A stretch of DNA of 64,000 nucleotides from Mycoplasma phocoeninasale (GTDB taxonomy: Bacteria > Bacillota_I > Bacilli_A > Mycoplasmatales > Metamycoplasmataceae): the NCBI RefSeq assembly GCF_012934885.1, contig NZ_CP051480.1:62001-126000 (forward strand), written 5' to 3'. Positions within the stretch are counted from its first letter, which is position 1; each line of letters begins with the position of its first letter. The position numbers were made by a program, and so were the translations under genes. The notes under the pieces were generated by a model. It ran no database searches, was not told the DNA's origin, and saw nothing but the letters and a program-made list of their open reading frames with translations. Shown here piece after piece: positions 31,236 through 41,124 of the stretch.

Positions 31236-32156
31236 TTAATCATTTTGTTGATTAATATAGTCAATAACTTCATCAACTTTGTCAAAAGTATCAATGATAA
31301 AACCTGATGAACTAAAATGGCCGCCGCCACCAAAATGTTTAGCAATTTTTGAAACATTAATATATGATTTCGATCTAATTGAGCATCTGATGTTACCATC
31401 TTCTTTTTTCATGAATACAATTGTTACCTCAGTGTTACTTAAATCTGTAACTTTTGCAACTAGCGGTCTGACGACGTCGTTTTTAATGCTTTCCTTTAGA
31501 ATTGTGTAGGTTGTATTGCCTTTTTCTTTAATATTTTGGATTGCCTTAATAATCTGTGAATTCTCTTCTTCATTGGCATGCATTGACATTAGCAATTTGT
31601 TGTAATCCAAACCTTTTTCAAGTAGAAATCCCATATTATAAAAAGTTTCATCGCTAATGTTTCTTTCTTTAAAATATTCGGTATCTGTTACAATCGACAT
31701 TGCTAATCCCTCTAAACATTTTTCATTGGTTTTTAAATTTAGAGCTTTCACTAAATTTACAATCAGTTGTCCAGTTGCTGGTCAATTATCACCGCCGATT
31801 TCAAATAACCACTTATTTTCATGGGGATGATGGTCCAATTTTAGTGATTCTTCTGTTACAATTCTCTGATCAAAAATTCTTGATTTAGTTGATGTATCGA
31901 CCACAATCTTCAATGATTTATTGAAATACTCGTCACTCACTAAAGAAATTGGCTCATCAATAATAAATTGCAGATTTCTTGGATAATCACCGCCTGAGAT
32001 TCTAACTTCTTCAACATCGCTGCAATTTAGTTTAATTAATTCTCTTAAGGCAATGGCAGAACCCAGTGTATCGCCATCTGGCTCAATGTGTGTGCATAAA
32101 GTTATATACTTTGATTTTTGCACATAGTCTCAAAATTGTTCAAATTGTGTTTTCAT
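31236..32156 (-). CDS. DHH-family phosphoesterase (NrnA/MgpA-like)
   Basis: 306 aa. Motifs of the DHH/DHHA1 family: THIEPDGDTLGSA (motif I), VDTSTKSR (motif II), LDHHPHE (DHH motif) and the C-terminal GGGGHFSSSGF of DHHA1. Relatives degrade nano-RNAs or 3'-phosphoadenosine 5'-phosphate, and some cleave linear or cyclic dinucleotides. It follows the permease gene by 4 bases. The window also encodes a c-di-AMP cyclase, so a role in pApA/c-di-AMP turnover is possible but not shown. Confidence 0.92.
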
Positions 32157-32160
32157 CTGT

Positions 32161-34335
32161 TTATACCCCCGAAAAAGATTCAAGATATTTTTCACCAGCA
32201 ATATTAGCCGATTTTGAAGCAATTCTATGTCGCTTAATAAATTGAAATCTTTTAATTTCTTTTGAAATATTATTTTTAGTTTTTCTGTAGGCATCAGCTT
32301 TTATTTTTTTTAAACTATTGACCAATTCACGGTACTTATGCTTAAATGCTAAATGATATGCCTTTTCTTCTAATACAATTTTAGAATAATTTTCTAAATT
32401 TAATGATTTATTCCTATTAAAATCAGCTAACACTTTTAATTTTTCCAGATTGTATTTAGCTACTAAATAATTAGCATATTTAATTTCATATAAGAATTTT
32501 TCTTCATTAATTAAACTAACTGCTAGTGCCTTTAAGAAAGTAGACTTATTCATTTGTTTTTTAACCCATGAATTTTCAGAAAAGAAATATCCTTTAATTA
32601 ATTTGTTACGAATCAAATTAGAAATTTGCTCAATAATTAAAACCGTAATAATCGTAAAAATCAAATAAGAGCTTAATTTATCTCAGTCTTGGAATTGCGA
32701 AGAGTAAATTGATATTTGAAAACCAAAATTACTTGCTCCAACTGCTCCGATAATAACCGTTGTTTTAAAATTAAGTTCAACGCGGTAAAGGAAATTAGAC
32801 AAAGCTTGTGGTAAAATCGCTTTAACAACTCCGTAATAAATCTTTTGGAATCAAGAAGATCCTAGAGAATCCAATGATTGAAAAACTTTATTTGGAATTT
32901 TTTCAACTGATTCCATCACTAGTTTTCCGAGCATTCCAATTGAGTGAAATCCTAACGCTAAAGCCCCAGCAAAAATTTTAGAGTCCTTCGACAGAATTAG
33001 AAATAATAAAGCAAATGTGAATGCTGGAATTGCTCTCACAGTAATAATAATTAATTTAAATGGATAAGCAAAATATTTATTAATATTTTTTGCCGCTAAA
33101 ATTCCAATAACAAAAGCGAAGATGAAACCAATTACTGTGGCAGCAAAAGCCACCAGCAGAGCTTCCATACCCAAAACAACTGGATTAGTTTTGGTGTTTG
33201 TCCATGTTTGAAACAAAGTTCAATCTGGATTGAATAATTTAGATATTCCAACCTTAAATTGTCGAATTTTAACCGCGTTGCCAAGTGATCAGCTAATTTG
33301 CGACAGCGAAGCAGCAACTAATGCCAATAGCGCTACTGCAAAAATAATCTTCCAAATATAGGTTTTTGGCTTTTGCGACTTTAATGATTTTACTCTTTCT
33401 TCATATGGTAATTTTTCATCAATATTGGGATGTTTTGCTGAAAATTCCAAAAAGTATTTTTTGATTAGTGAATTAACAAATTCCAACAAGACCATAAATG
33501 ACACTAAAATTCAAATAACTATTGACATATGAGAGTAATTATTGATTGTTGCATAGTTATCTGCTAATAATTCACCAATTGTTGAAATCCCAACAATTGA
33601 CAAAATAGCAGCGAAACGAATAACCATTTCAAATGAATAAAATCCATATGAAAATATTCTTTTAATCAGGTACGGAAATATTGATGCTTTAAAGGCAATA
33701 ATTTTCCCATTGCCAATTGATTGAATTCCAGCATAAGCTGAGACATCATAAGTATCTAAATCTTCATATAGTCATTTTGACATAATTGAGGCGACAAAGA
33801 TCGCAATTGATATTGTTGCCGCTAAGCTAGATGAGAATAAAAATCAAAAAATAAATGCAAATACTACTGGAGGAACAGCTCTAATAATTGACATAATAAA
33901 ACGTGATGGGTAATATATGAACTTATTTTTTATAAAATTTCTTGCGCTTAGTAAAGCAACCGGAACGGAAATAATAATTCCTAACAGTGTCCCTAAAACC
34001 GAATAGGAAATTGTTCTTCATAGTAGTTGTAGTGATCTTAAAAAAGTTTGATAGGGAGTTATTTTTGCCGAACCAATTTGAATAACTTTATTCACTTCGA
34101 AAAAATTACCGATTGATTTTCAGAATTTAGTTCAGTTTTGAAAATCAGGCCTAATTAAGCTAATAATTAGCGAAATCAAAACTAGAGCAACTAAACTTCA
34201 CAAAATTTTATTTCAAGGAAATTTTTTTACTACTTTTTGGCCATTGATATCAATAAATTTAGGTTGAAAATAGTTAATGAATTTTTGAAAATTAAGAGTA
34301 CTTTTGTACTTAATTTTTTCAGTGTTACTTTTCAT
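32161..34335 (-). CDS. ABC transporter permease, two fused membrane domains (p69-like)
   Basis: 724 aa. Two PhnE-type permease domains in tandem (about 60-300 and 370-600); each has the EAA-type loop (second copy: VEKIPNKVFQSLDSLGSS). The last 110 residues (after IRNKLIKGYF) are a charged helical cytoplasmic tail not found in PhnE. The fused arrangement matches p69 of the M. hyorhinis p37/p29/p69 operon. The ATG lies inside the end of the ATPase gene (11-base overlap). Confidence 0.9.
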
Positions 34336-35212
34336 CCATACCTCGTGTTAGATCATCAATTTTTTTTGAGATATCATTATGAATTATTTTTCTTTTTCGT
34401 TTATTTTCAGCAAATTGTTCTTTGTCAAATTGTTCTAATTTATCACCATAAATTTCTTTCAATTTGTCTAAATTAACTTTATCTCATGAATCATTGAAAA
34501 TAATTTTACCCTTCTTAACTCCAATAATTCTATCGGCATATTGCAATGCCAAATCAACGTGATGTAGATTTGCTAAAATGGTGATTTTATCTTGCTTATT
34601 AGCTAACAAGAAATCATCCATAACATTTTTTGCCATAATAGGATCCAATGCTCCTACAGGCTCATCAGCTAAGATAATTTTTGGTTTCTGTGCTAACGTT
34701 CTGGCTAGTGCTACCCTTTGCATCTGTCCACCACTTAGATTATTAGCTAAATCATAGGCATTTTCTAAAATGTTAACCCTCGCTAATGATTCATAAGCAA
34801 TATCAATATCTTTTTTTGAATAAATACCAAATAATGCTCTAAATCAGTTCATCTGCGGCAAACGAGCTGCTAGTACATTTTGAAAAACCGAAACATTTTC
34901 TATTAAATTATAATTTTGAAAAATTATTCCTATCTTAGTTCGAAATATTCTAAGATTTTTACCTTTTAAATTATTCACATCATAAGGACCAACCCTTAAA
35001 GACCCAGATGAAATTGTGTTAATTTTGTTAACCGTTTTTATTAGTGTTGTTTTCCCCGCACCCGATAGACCAATTATTGCGACAAATTCTCCTTGTTTTA
35101 TTGTTAAATTAATATTGCTTAACCCCTTTGTTCCATTTGGATAAATTTTTCCAACATCATCTCACACTATATCCCAATTTTCTGAATTGTAGTTTATTGC
35201 TTTGTTTTCCAT
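34325..35212 (-). CDS. ABC transporter ATP-binding protein (p29/PhnC-like)
   Basis: 295 aa. Walker A GLSGAGKTT, Q-loop IIFQNYNL, signature NLSGGQMQRVALAR, Walker B IILADEPVGALDP, and H-loop NLHHVDLAL are intact. This is the PhnC type of importer ATPase, matching p29 of M. hyorhinis. A Lys/Arg-rich C-terminal extension (from about 265) is family-typical in mycoplasmas. It lies 4 bases after the binding-protein gene. Confidence 0.93.
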
Positions 35213-35216
35213 ATTA

Positions 35217-36506
35217 CTACTTTATAAATGATTCAAAGCCATCAAAATGTTTTTTAAATCATTGCTCTGGATATATGAAAGAGGCTGATGATGTTGTTGA
35301 AGTATAACCGTATATAATCTCACTTTTAACATCATCCCATTTTAATTTTCAGTTCGATCCCTGCTCTTTTAGAGCTTTTTGAACTATCTTATAAATTTCT
35401 GAATCAACATTGGCAAATATATAAGAGCGATAGTATCCAACCTTTGGAAGATTTTCTCCTTTGGCAAGACTGTCAACAACATCTTTAAGTTCTTTAGGAT
35501 ATCCTTCAACAATTGCTTTTGGATTTTTAGAACCATCGACATTGATATAAAGTTCTTTATCTTTGTTAGTAGCATTAAAATTTTTATAGTTATTAATGGC
35601 ATCCACAAGTAATTTTTCATCATTTGAAGTAAACTTTGGAGCTGAAGGATTTGCTGCTGATGCATATGGATCGATAATTTGAACATCTCTTCCAGCTTGT
35701 AAAATAAAACTAGAATCTCCTGAGTGTTGAGCTCATGTATCAACTGGCAAAAATGCCAAATCATATGAACCTGAGGCTAATGATTGTGCCGCAGCATTAT
35801 AGTCAGTTGCAACAGAAATATCGAAATTTAACTTTAACGTTTCATTAAGATATTTTTGTAATTTGGCTGTTGCTGATGATACTAGAGTGGCATCTGATGA
35901 TGGAATAAATGCCACTTTAAATGCTTTTTTATTTTTAGCAGTAATTTTGTCGCCATTCATCTCAAAATATTCATTACCATTTTCTAATGTCTTTGGATAA
36001 GCTTTCTTTTTATCTCCTACTGAGTTATATGAAATTTCACTATCAAGAGCCACCTTTGAATAACCATCATGGTTATAAATTTTAAAAATACTATTAATTT
36101 TCCCTTTCTTATCCAAATAAGTTAGTGAACTTTCTTTACCTTCTTTTGCTTGTTTTTCTGCCTCATGAACAGTTTTAATGAACAAAGTTTGAATTGCTTC
36201 AATGTCACCTTTTTTTAGACCATCACGAGCTTGGATACCATCATTTGAAATATAATCAGTAGCTCCGATTGCTACAATTTTATTTTCAAATTCTCCAGCA
36301 TAAAATCTCGCATCTGCTCAAGCTCCTGCCAATGTTATGGATCCGTTAGCTAACTTTGACATAGAATCAGAATATCCCGATGTTCCAATTACCGAGCTTT
36401 CTGAATTATTTGTACAGCTAATCGCCAATAATGGTGTTGTTGCCGCAATAATTGATATAGCTAAAAACCCAGGCGCTATAAATTTTTTCTTTTTCTTAAT
36501 ATTCAT
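35217..36506 (-). CDS. ABC transporter substrate-binding lipoprotein (p37-like)
   Basis: 429 aa. Signal peptide with lipobox LLAISC (Cys 31). The body has the PhnD/p37 pattern: VAFIPSSDATLVSSATAKLQKYL, then YDLAFLPVDTWAQ about 45 residues later. M. hyorhinis p37 (Cypl) was crystallised with thiamine pyrophosphate, so thiamine compounds are as likely as phosphonates. Ends with TAG at 35217. Ribosome binding site AAGGGA. Promoter carries a homopolymer (see findings). Confidence 0.9.
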
Positions 36507-36540
36507 ACTTTTCCCTTTTTTATTTTGTTTTTACACCGAA

Positions 36541-36572
36541 ATTATAATAAAAAAAAATTTTTATTAAGTCAA
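36541..36572 (-). promoter_or_regulatory. Promoter of the p37-like operon with homopolymeric spacer
   Basis: On the minus strand TTGACT (36567-36572) is followed 20 bases later by TATAAT (36541-36546), or 16 bases later by TTATTA. The spacer contains nine consecutive T (36549-36557). Spacer length, and so promoter strength, depends on that run. Confidence 0.55.
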
Positions 36573-36675
36573 TTTTTTATGGTTTTTTTGACAAAAAATT
36601 AATGTTAAAAAATGAGAAAAATATTATACACAATAAAAGAAAATATCGAGATTTTTTGCTAAAAATTTAAGAAAA

Positions 36676-36703
36676 AAATGTCGCATAAATGTGCGACATT
36701 TTA
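36676..36703 (-). terminator. Terminator of tuf
   Basis: Stem AAATGTCGCA / TGCGACATTT with a short loop and a T-run on the minus strand; 16 bases after the tuf stop. Confidence 0.88.
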
Positions 36704-36718
36704 ATAACTGTAATTTTA

Positions 36719-37912
36719 TTATTTAATAATTTTTGTTACTGATCCAGCACCAACAGTTCTTCCACCTTCACGGATTGAGAATTTAGTTCCTTCTTCAACA
36801 GCAATTGGAGCTATTAAAGTAACATTTAATTCAACGTTATCCCCTGGCATAACCATTTCACGTCCTGGTTTAAATTGAACACCACCAGTAACGTCTGTTG
36901 TACGGAAGTAGAATTGAGGTTTATAGTTTTGGAAAAATGGTGTGTGACGTCCACCTTCTTCTTTTTTAAGAACATAAACTGTAGCTTCAAATTCAGTATG
37001 TGGAACGATTGTTTTTGGTTTAGCTAAAACTTGTCCACGTTCAATTTCGCTTCTTTCAACACCACGTAGTAATAAACCAGCATTATCTCCAGCACGAGCT
37101 TCTTTTAAGTTTTTACGGAACATTTCAATTCCAGTAACAACAGTTTTCTTGGTTGGGTGTAGACCAACAATTTCAACTTCTTCGTTTAATTGTAGAACTC
37201 CACGTTCAACTCTACCAGTTGCAACTGTTCCTCTACCAGTAATTGTAAAGACGTCTTCGATAGCCATTAAGAATGGTTTATCAGTTTCTCTTTTTGGTTC
37301 ATCGATGTATTCATCAATGCTGTTCATTAATTCCATAATGTTTTCTTCATATTGTGGATCGCCTTGTAAAGCTTTTAAAGCTGATCCAGCAATAACTGGA
37401 GCATTATCTCCATCGAAACCGTATTCTGATAGTAATCCACGGATATCCATGTCTACTAATCCAACCATTTCTTCTCTTTCATCATCTTTAAACATATCAA
37501 TTTTGTTTAAGAAAACAACGATTTTTGGAACACCAACTTGTTTTGCTAGAAGAATGTGTTCACGAGTTTGTGGCATAGGACCATCTGTTGCAGCAACAAC
37601 AAGAATAGCACCATCCATTTGAGCAGCACCTGTAATCATGTTTTTAACATAGTCAGCGTGGCCTGGACAGTCAACGTGAGCATAGTGACGTTTTTCTGTT
37701 TGATATTCAATGTGTGAAGTATTAATAGTAATTCCACGTGCTTTTTCTTCTGGGGCATTGTCAATAGAAGCATAATCTCTAGCTTCTGATAAACCTTTTT
37801 TAGATAAAACTGTAGCAATAGCCGCTGTTAAAGTAGTTTTACCATGATCAACGTGTCCAATTGTACCAATATTTACGTGTGGTTTTGAACGGTCGAAATC
37901 TAATTTTGCCAT
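36719..37912 (-). CDS. tuf: Elongation factor Tu
   Basis: 397 aa. G1 GHVDHGKT (19-26), [12 protein letters not shown] (switch I), DCPGHADY (G3) and NKID (G4) are all standard, as are the aminoacyl-tRNA-binding domains 2 and 3. It delivers aminoacyl-tRNA to the A site. Single gene with its own leader and terminator. No unusual residue seen; it contains no TGA codon, unlike most long genes here. Confidence 0.99.
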   Translation of the reverse strand: MAKLDFDRSKPHVNIGTIGHVDHGKTTLTAAIATVLSKKGLSEARDYASIDNAPEEKARGITINTSHIEYQTEKRHYAHVDCPGHADYVKNMITGAAQMDGAILVVAATDGPMPQTREHILLAKQVGVPKIVVFLNKIDMFKDDEREEMVGLVDMDIRGLLSEYGFDGDNAPVIAGSALKALQGDPQYEENIMELMNSIDEYIDEPKRETDKPFLMAIEDVFTITGRGTVATGRVERGVLQLNEEVEIVGLHPTKKTVVTGIEMFRKNLKEARAGDNAGLLLRGVERSEIERGQVLAKPKTIVPHTEFEATVYVLKKEEGGRHTPFFQNYKPQFYFRTTDVTGGVQFKPGREMVMPGDNVELNVTLIAPIAVEEGTKFSIREGGRTVGAGSVTKIIK

Positions 37913-38060
37913 ATTATTCCTTTCATTTATAAATTTTATTTTGTTAATAATAATTGTGTATTTAAGATATTAAATCTTAGATTAAACGCGTTTAACCAAC
38001 CTAAAGCATAGTCTTCCATCTATGTCCTGTCCAATTGCGTTCTAAATATAATAATAGCAA
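37913..38060 (-). promoter_or_regulatory. Structured 5' leader of tuf
   Basis: About 130 untranslated bases. The transcript can form CATAG/CTATG (38023-38006) inside a longer closing pair AACGC/GCGTT (38042-38038 with 37989-37985), and contains the palindrome TTAAACGCGTTTAA (37982-37995). Likely -10 boxes TATTAT/TATATT lie at about 38044-38053. The role of the leader is unknown. Confidence 0.45.
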
Positions 38061-38659
38061 TATTAATTTTAACAAAAAAAAATTTTTTAAGCAATTATTA
38101 TTTTTAATTAATAATCTCATTATTCTATTATCGAATTTTTGTATAACAAAAATAATGAATAATTATCTTAAATATAATGCAATTATAAACAAAAAAATAA
38201 GGTCGCCCTTACTTTTTTTACAATAAATAAATAGAATGGTGGCAAAGAGCTATTACCTAATAGAATACTGAGTAAACGATTTTACTCATTAAACAAACAA
38301 GGAAACAGGGTTAATAAAAAAGGTAAAAATAATTTATATTGAAATACGTTCTAATGTTATTTTTATATATCATTATTCTTAAAACAAACTACATACATAT
38401 AAGAAAACAATTTAAAATGACAATTAACAAATTATAAGTGTTAAATAAATAAGAAACACACACACACACAATAGTATACGTTTATAAATTATAGGATTAA
38501 AAAATAATTGTATAGGTAATAACTTTTGCCAGCACAAGAAATCATAAAATATATCACAATTTAAGAAATAAAAAAATGTGCAATATTCATCAATGTCTTG
38601 CTCTATAATTATATGACTAAAATTCTAAATTTTAATAAAAATTTATCTTTTTTAGTACC
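38061..38659. other. Non-coding region between tuf and cdaM
   Basis: About 600 bases. It holds a bidirectional terminator (38190-38219), two short hairpins at 38248-38289 and an (AC)6A run at 38456-38468. The one open frame on the plus strand (38035-38226) is A/T-composed and has no ribosome binding site. No known RNA was recognised. Confidence 0.45.
38190..38219. terminator. Bidirectional terminator upstream of tuf
   Basis: Stem TAAGG / CCTTA with loop TCGC, an A-run on the left and a T-run on the right. On the minus strand it would stop transcripts coming from cdaM before they reach tuf. Confidence 0.65.
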
Positions 38660-39229
38660 TTATTCCGAGTCTTTAAATATGTCAACTAAAGACTCTTGTA
38701 AATTATTAATTGGAACTGGTGCAAATAGGCCATTTCTAGCTAGAGTTATTCCACCATTTTCCTCGCTAACCACAATTGTTATGGCATCACATAGTTCACT
38801 AATTCCCATTGCAGCACGGTGTCTTGCTCCATAACGGTTATCAATTGATTTTTTAGTGATCTTATAGTATGTGGCAGCATAGTATATTTTATTATTACGA
38901 ATTATAATTGCTCCATCATGTAGAGGACTATGTTTATTAAAAATCGAAATAATTAAAGACGATGAAATATTGGCATCAATAATTACCCCATCGGTTCTTA
39001 ATAAGTCAAGATTGTCTTTGTTTTCGATAGTAATAATGGCCCCAGTTTTATTTTTTGAGAGATATTCAATTGCCTCTTTTAATTGGTAGATAATACGAAT
39101 TTTTGTTGATTGACCTAATGATTTTTTGGCTGTTTTGTTTTTATTCAATGATTTTATTAGAATAACAATGTAATTTGCGACAATAACGAACGCAATAAGC
39201 ACTACAATTGCTAAAACGGCAATAAGCAT
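38660..39229 (-). CDS. cdaM: Diadenylate cyclase, CdaM type
   Basis: 189 aa. One N-terminal membrane helix (LIAVLAIVVLIAFVIVANYIVIL), then a DAC domain with the catalytic DGA (about 105-107) and RHR (about 135-137) motifs. It makes c-di-AMP from two ATP; this one-helix architecture is that of M. pneumoniae CdaM. Start: ATG at 39229, four bases after the stop of the upstream gene; a TTG ten codons earlier is possible. No strong ribosome binding site, so translation is probably coupled. Confidence 0.93.
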   Translation of the reverse strand: MLIAVLAIVVLIAFVIVANYIVILIKSLNKNKTAKKSLGQSTKIRIIYQLKEAIEYLSKNKTGAIITIENKDNLDLLRTDGVIIDANISSSLIISIFNKHSPLHDGAIIIRNNKIYYAATYYKITKKSIDNRYGARHRAAMGISELCDAITIVVSEENGGITLARNGLFAPVPINNLQESLVDIFKDSE

Positions 39230-39233
39230 AAAT

Positions 39234-39644
39234 CTATCACCATTTATTAAGGCCAACAATAATAAGTAGCATGAATATTACTATTGCAGCAATACCAGCA
39301 ATAATTAAAATTCGATTTCTAACCGAGATTGGACGGGCTTTTTGTGCTAAAGGTGAATCAGATCAATTTTTAAACTCAATGTAATTTTCATATTTAGAAG
39401 TAATTTTATATTGACGTTTTGATATATCTTTTCGAATATTTTCGTTTTTTTCATCCATGATCTTCATTCAGCGAATTTGTTGAAATAGCGCATATAGCTC
39501 GGCTTCTGAATAATTTTTTGCGAATTTCGCAGTTTTTTTGAAAGCATGAAATTCATTTATTAAAAGAGACAAATTATCTTTTTCAGGATCATATGTTAAA
39601 GTTCTTGTGTCCTTTTGTTTTTGTGCGTTTAATATTTTTGCCAT
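39234..39644 (-). CDS. Tail-anchored protein encoded with cdaM
   Basis: 136 aa, no family recognised. Residues 1-108 are charged and mostly helical (DPEKDNLSLLINEFHAFKKTAKF, motif shortened); a single hydrophobic helix (ILIIAGIAAIVIFMLLIIVG) forms the C-terminus, followed by only four residues, two of them Trp. This is the layout of a tail-anchored protein with its bulk in the cytosol. It is directly upstream of cdaM with a 4-base gap. By analogy with CdaR, which regulates CdaA in Firmicutes, it may modulate the cyclase; there is no sequence evidence for homology to CdaR. GGAG lies before the ATG. Confidence 0.8.
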
Positions 39645-39661
39645 GTTATCTCCATACGTTA

Positions 39662-39667
39662 ATTATA
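39662..39667 (-). promoter_or_regulatory. -10 box of the cdaM unit
   Basis: TATAAT on the minus strand 18 bases upstream of the tail-anchored protein ATG. Weak T-rich -35. It is back to back with the pgk promoter. Confidence 0.55.
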
Positions 39668-39703
39668 ATACTCCTACAAACTAAAAAAACAACGCATTTA
39701 GTT

Positions 39704-39709
39704 TATAAT
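39704..39709 (+). promoter_or_regulatory. -10 box of pgk
   Basis: TATAAT on the plus strand, 30 bases before the pgk start; divergent from the cdaM promoter. No recognisable -35. Confidence 0.55.
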
Positions 39710-39739
39710 TAATACAATTATATTAGATAAGGGAGAAAT

Positions 39740-40933
39740 ATGAAAAAAACTATCAAAGACATTCAACTAAAAAATAAAAAAGTTATTTTGCGAGTTGATT
39801 TTAATGTACCAATTTCAGATGGTCAAATTACAAATACAAAAAGAATCGAAGCAGCGCTTCCAACTATTAAATATCTTTTAGAACAACAAGCTGCTATTAT
39901 TGTTTTATCTCACCTAGGCAGAATTAAAACCGAAGAAGATAAGAAGAATAAATCATTAGCTATTGTTGCGAAAAAATTGTCAGAATTAATTAACAAAGAA
40001 GTAATTTTTGTTAATGAAACTCGTAGCGAAAAAGTAACTGAAGTTGCTAAGGATTTAAAACCAGGTCAAATTCTAATGCTAGAAAACACTCGCTTTGAAG
40101 ACTTAAATAACCAAGCCGAATCAAAGAATAGCGAAGAATTAGCTAAATACTGAGCAAGTTTAGGCGATGTATTTGTAAATGATGCCTTCGGAACTTCACA
40201 CCGTGCCCATGCTTCAACTTATGGAATTGCACAATTTTCAAAAGAATCAGCTTTAGGATTTTTAATGAATGATGAAGTTACTCATCTTGAAAAAATTTTA
40301 CACGGCTTCAAACGCCCATTTGTTGCTATCATTGGTGGTGCTAAAGTCAGTGATAAAATAAAAGTTCTAGAAAAACTATTTGAAAGTGCTGACAAAGTAT
40401 TAGTTGTTGGTGCTATGGCCTATACCTTTAAAAAAGCACTTGGTTTTAGTGTTGGAACATCACTATATGAAGAAGACAAGGTTGAAATTGCTAAAACATA
40501 TCTAGATAAATATAAAGATAAAATTGTTTTACCAGTTGACAACGCTTACGTTGATGAATATGCGGATAAAACTCCACAATATACAACATCAAGCGATACA
40601 AATATTCCTGATGGTTTTATGGGGCTTGACATTGGTCCTGAAAGTGTAGCAGAATTTGCTAAAATTATTTCTTCAGCGAAAACAATTTTTTGAAACGGTC
40701 CCGCCGGAGTTACTGAATTCAAAAACTTTGAGGCCGGAACAAAGGGAATTGCTATTGCGATTGCTAAAAATCAAGATGCATATTCAGTTGTTGGTGGCGG
40801 AGATTCTATTGCCGCAATTAAAAAACTAGGATATGAAGATAAATTTAGCTTCATTTCAACTGGTGGAGGAGCTTCAATTGAATTTGTTCAAGGCAATGAG
40901 CTTCCAGGAATTGAAATAATTCAAAACAAATAA
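39740..40933 (+). CDS. pgk: Phosphoglycerate kinase
   Basis: 397 aa glycolytic enzyme making ATP from 1,3-bisphosphoglycerate. N-terminal RVDFNVP, SHLGR (about 57), [14 protein letters not shown], the GGAKVSDKI hinge segment, WNGPAGV (Trp from TGA) and the C-terminal GGGDSIAA and [10 protein letters not shown] nucleotide-site motifs are all intact. GGGAG is 5 bases before the ATG. It provides the lower-glycolysis ATP step for the glyceraldehyde-3-P made by phosphoketolase. Confidence 0.98.
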
Positions 40934-40953
40934 TTTATATCAAAATAATTAAG

Positions 40954-40959
40954 TATAAT
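40954..40959 (+). promoter_or_regulatory. -10 box of metK
   Basis: TATAAT on the plus strand, 12 bases before the 5' end of the leader helix P1. If used, the transcript would start at about 40966, so the structured leader is the 5' end of the mRNA. No clear -35. Confidence 0.65.
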
Positions 40960-40970
40960 ATTAACTAAAT

Positions 40971-41120
40971 GCATAGAGAGTTGTTAAGCGTAACAAGCGA
41001 TGAAACATGCCAACCTGCTCGAAAAGTAAGGTGGATTGTGAGGGGTTTAAAAAATCCAACATGTATTAGTAGTTTGAATCTGTAAAACCTTTCTATGCGA
41101 TTATGCAAGGAAGGTTTTTT
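40971..41120 (+). promoter_or_regulatory. Structured metK leader, candidate SAM-type riboswitch
   Basis: The leader folds into a closed element. P1 pairs 40971-40980 with 41089-41098 over ten positions. P2 is TTGTTA/TAACAA (40981-40996) with a 4-base loop. A helix ACATG/CATGT (41005-41009, 41060-41064) encloses ACCT/AGGT and GGATT/AATCC hairpins. The core GATGAAACATGCCAACCTGC...AAGGTGGAT recalls the SAM-I/SAM-IV core (ATGAA...GCAACC...GGTGC). A second ten-pair hairpin, 41084-41093 with 41109-41118, followed by TTTTTT, uses the 3' strand of P1 and also covers the GGAAGG ribosome binding site of metK. The two folds exclude each other. Confidence 0.7.
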
Positions 41121-41124
41121 ATAT

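Noticed and set aside
37149-37622. 157-codon plus-strand frame inside tuf, and similar frames over rplB, uvrA, atpA and atpD
   Set aside because: Antisense shadows of highly conserved genes on the other strand; no ribosome binding sites.
38035-38226. Small plus-strand frame upstream of tuf
   Set aside because: Low-complexity Asn/Ile/Leu/Lys product, no ribosome binding site, spans the tuf promoter and a terminator.
38456-38468. (AC)6A dinucleotide run as a phase-variation tract
   Set aside because: It lies far from any start codon or promoter that I can identify.
41095-41124. Upstream in-frame ATG for metK
   Set aside because: It lies inside the leader hairpin, lacks a ribosome binding site and adds ten residues foreign to MetK.
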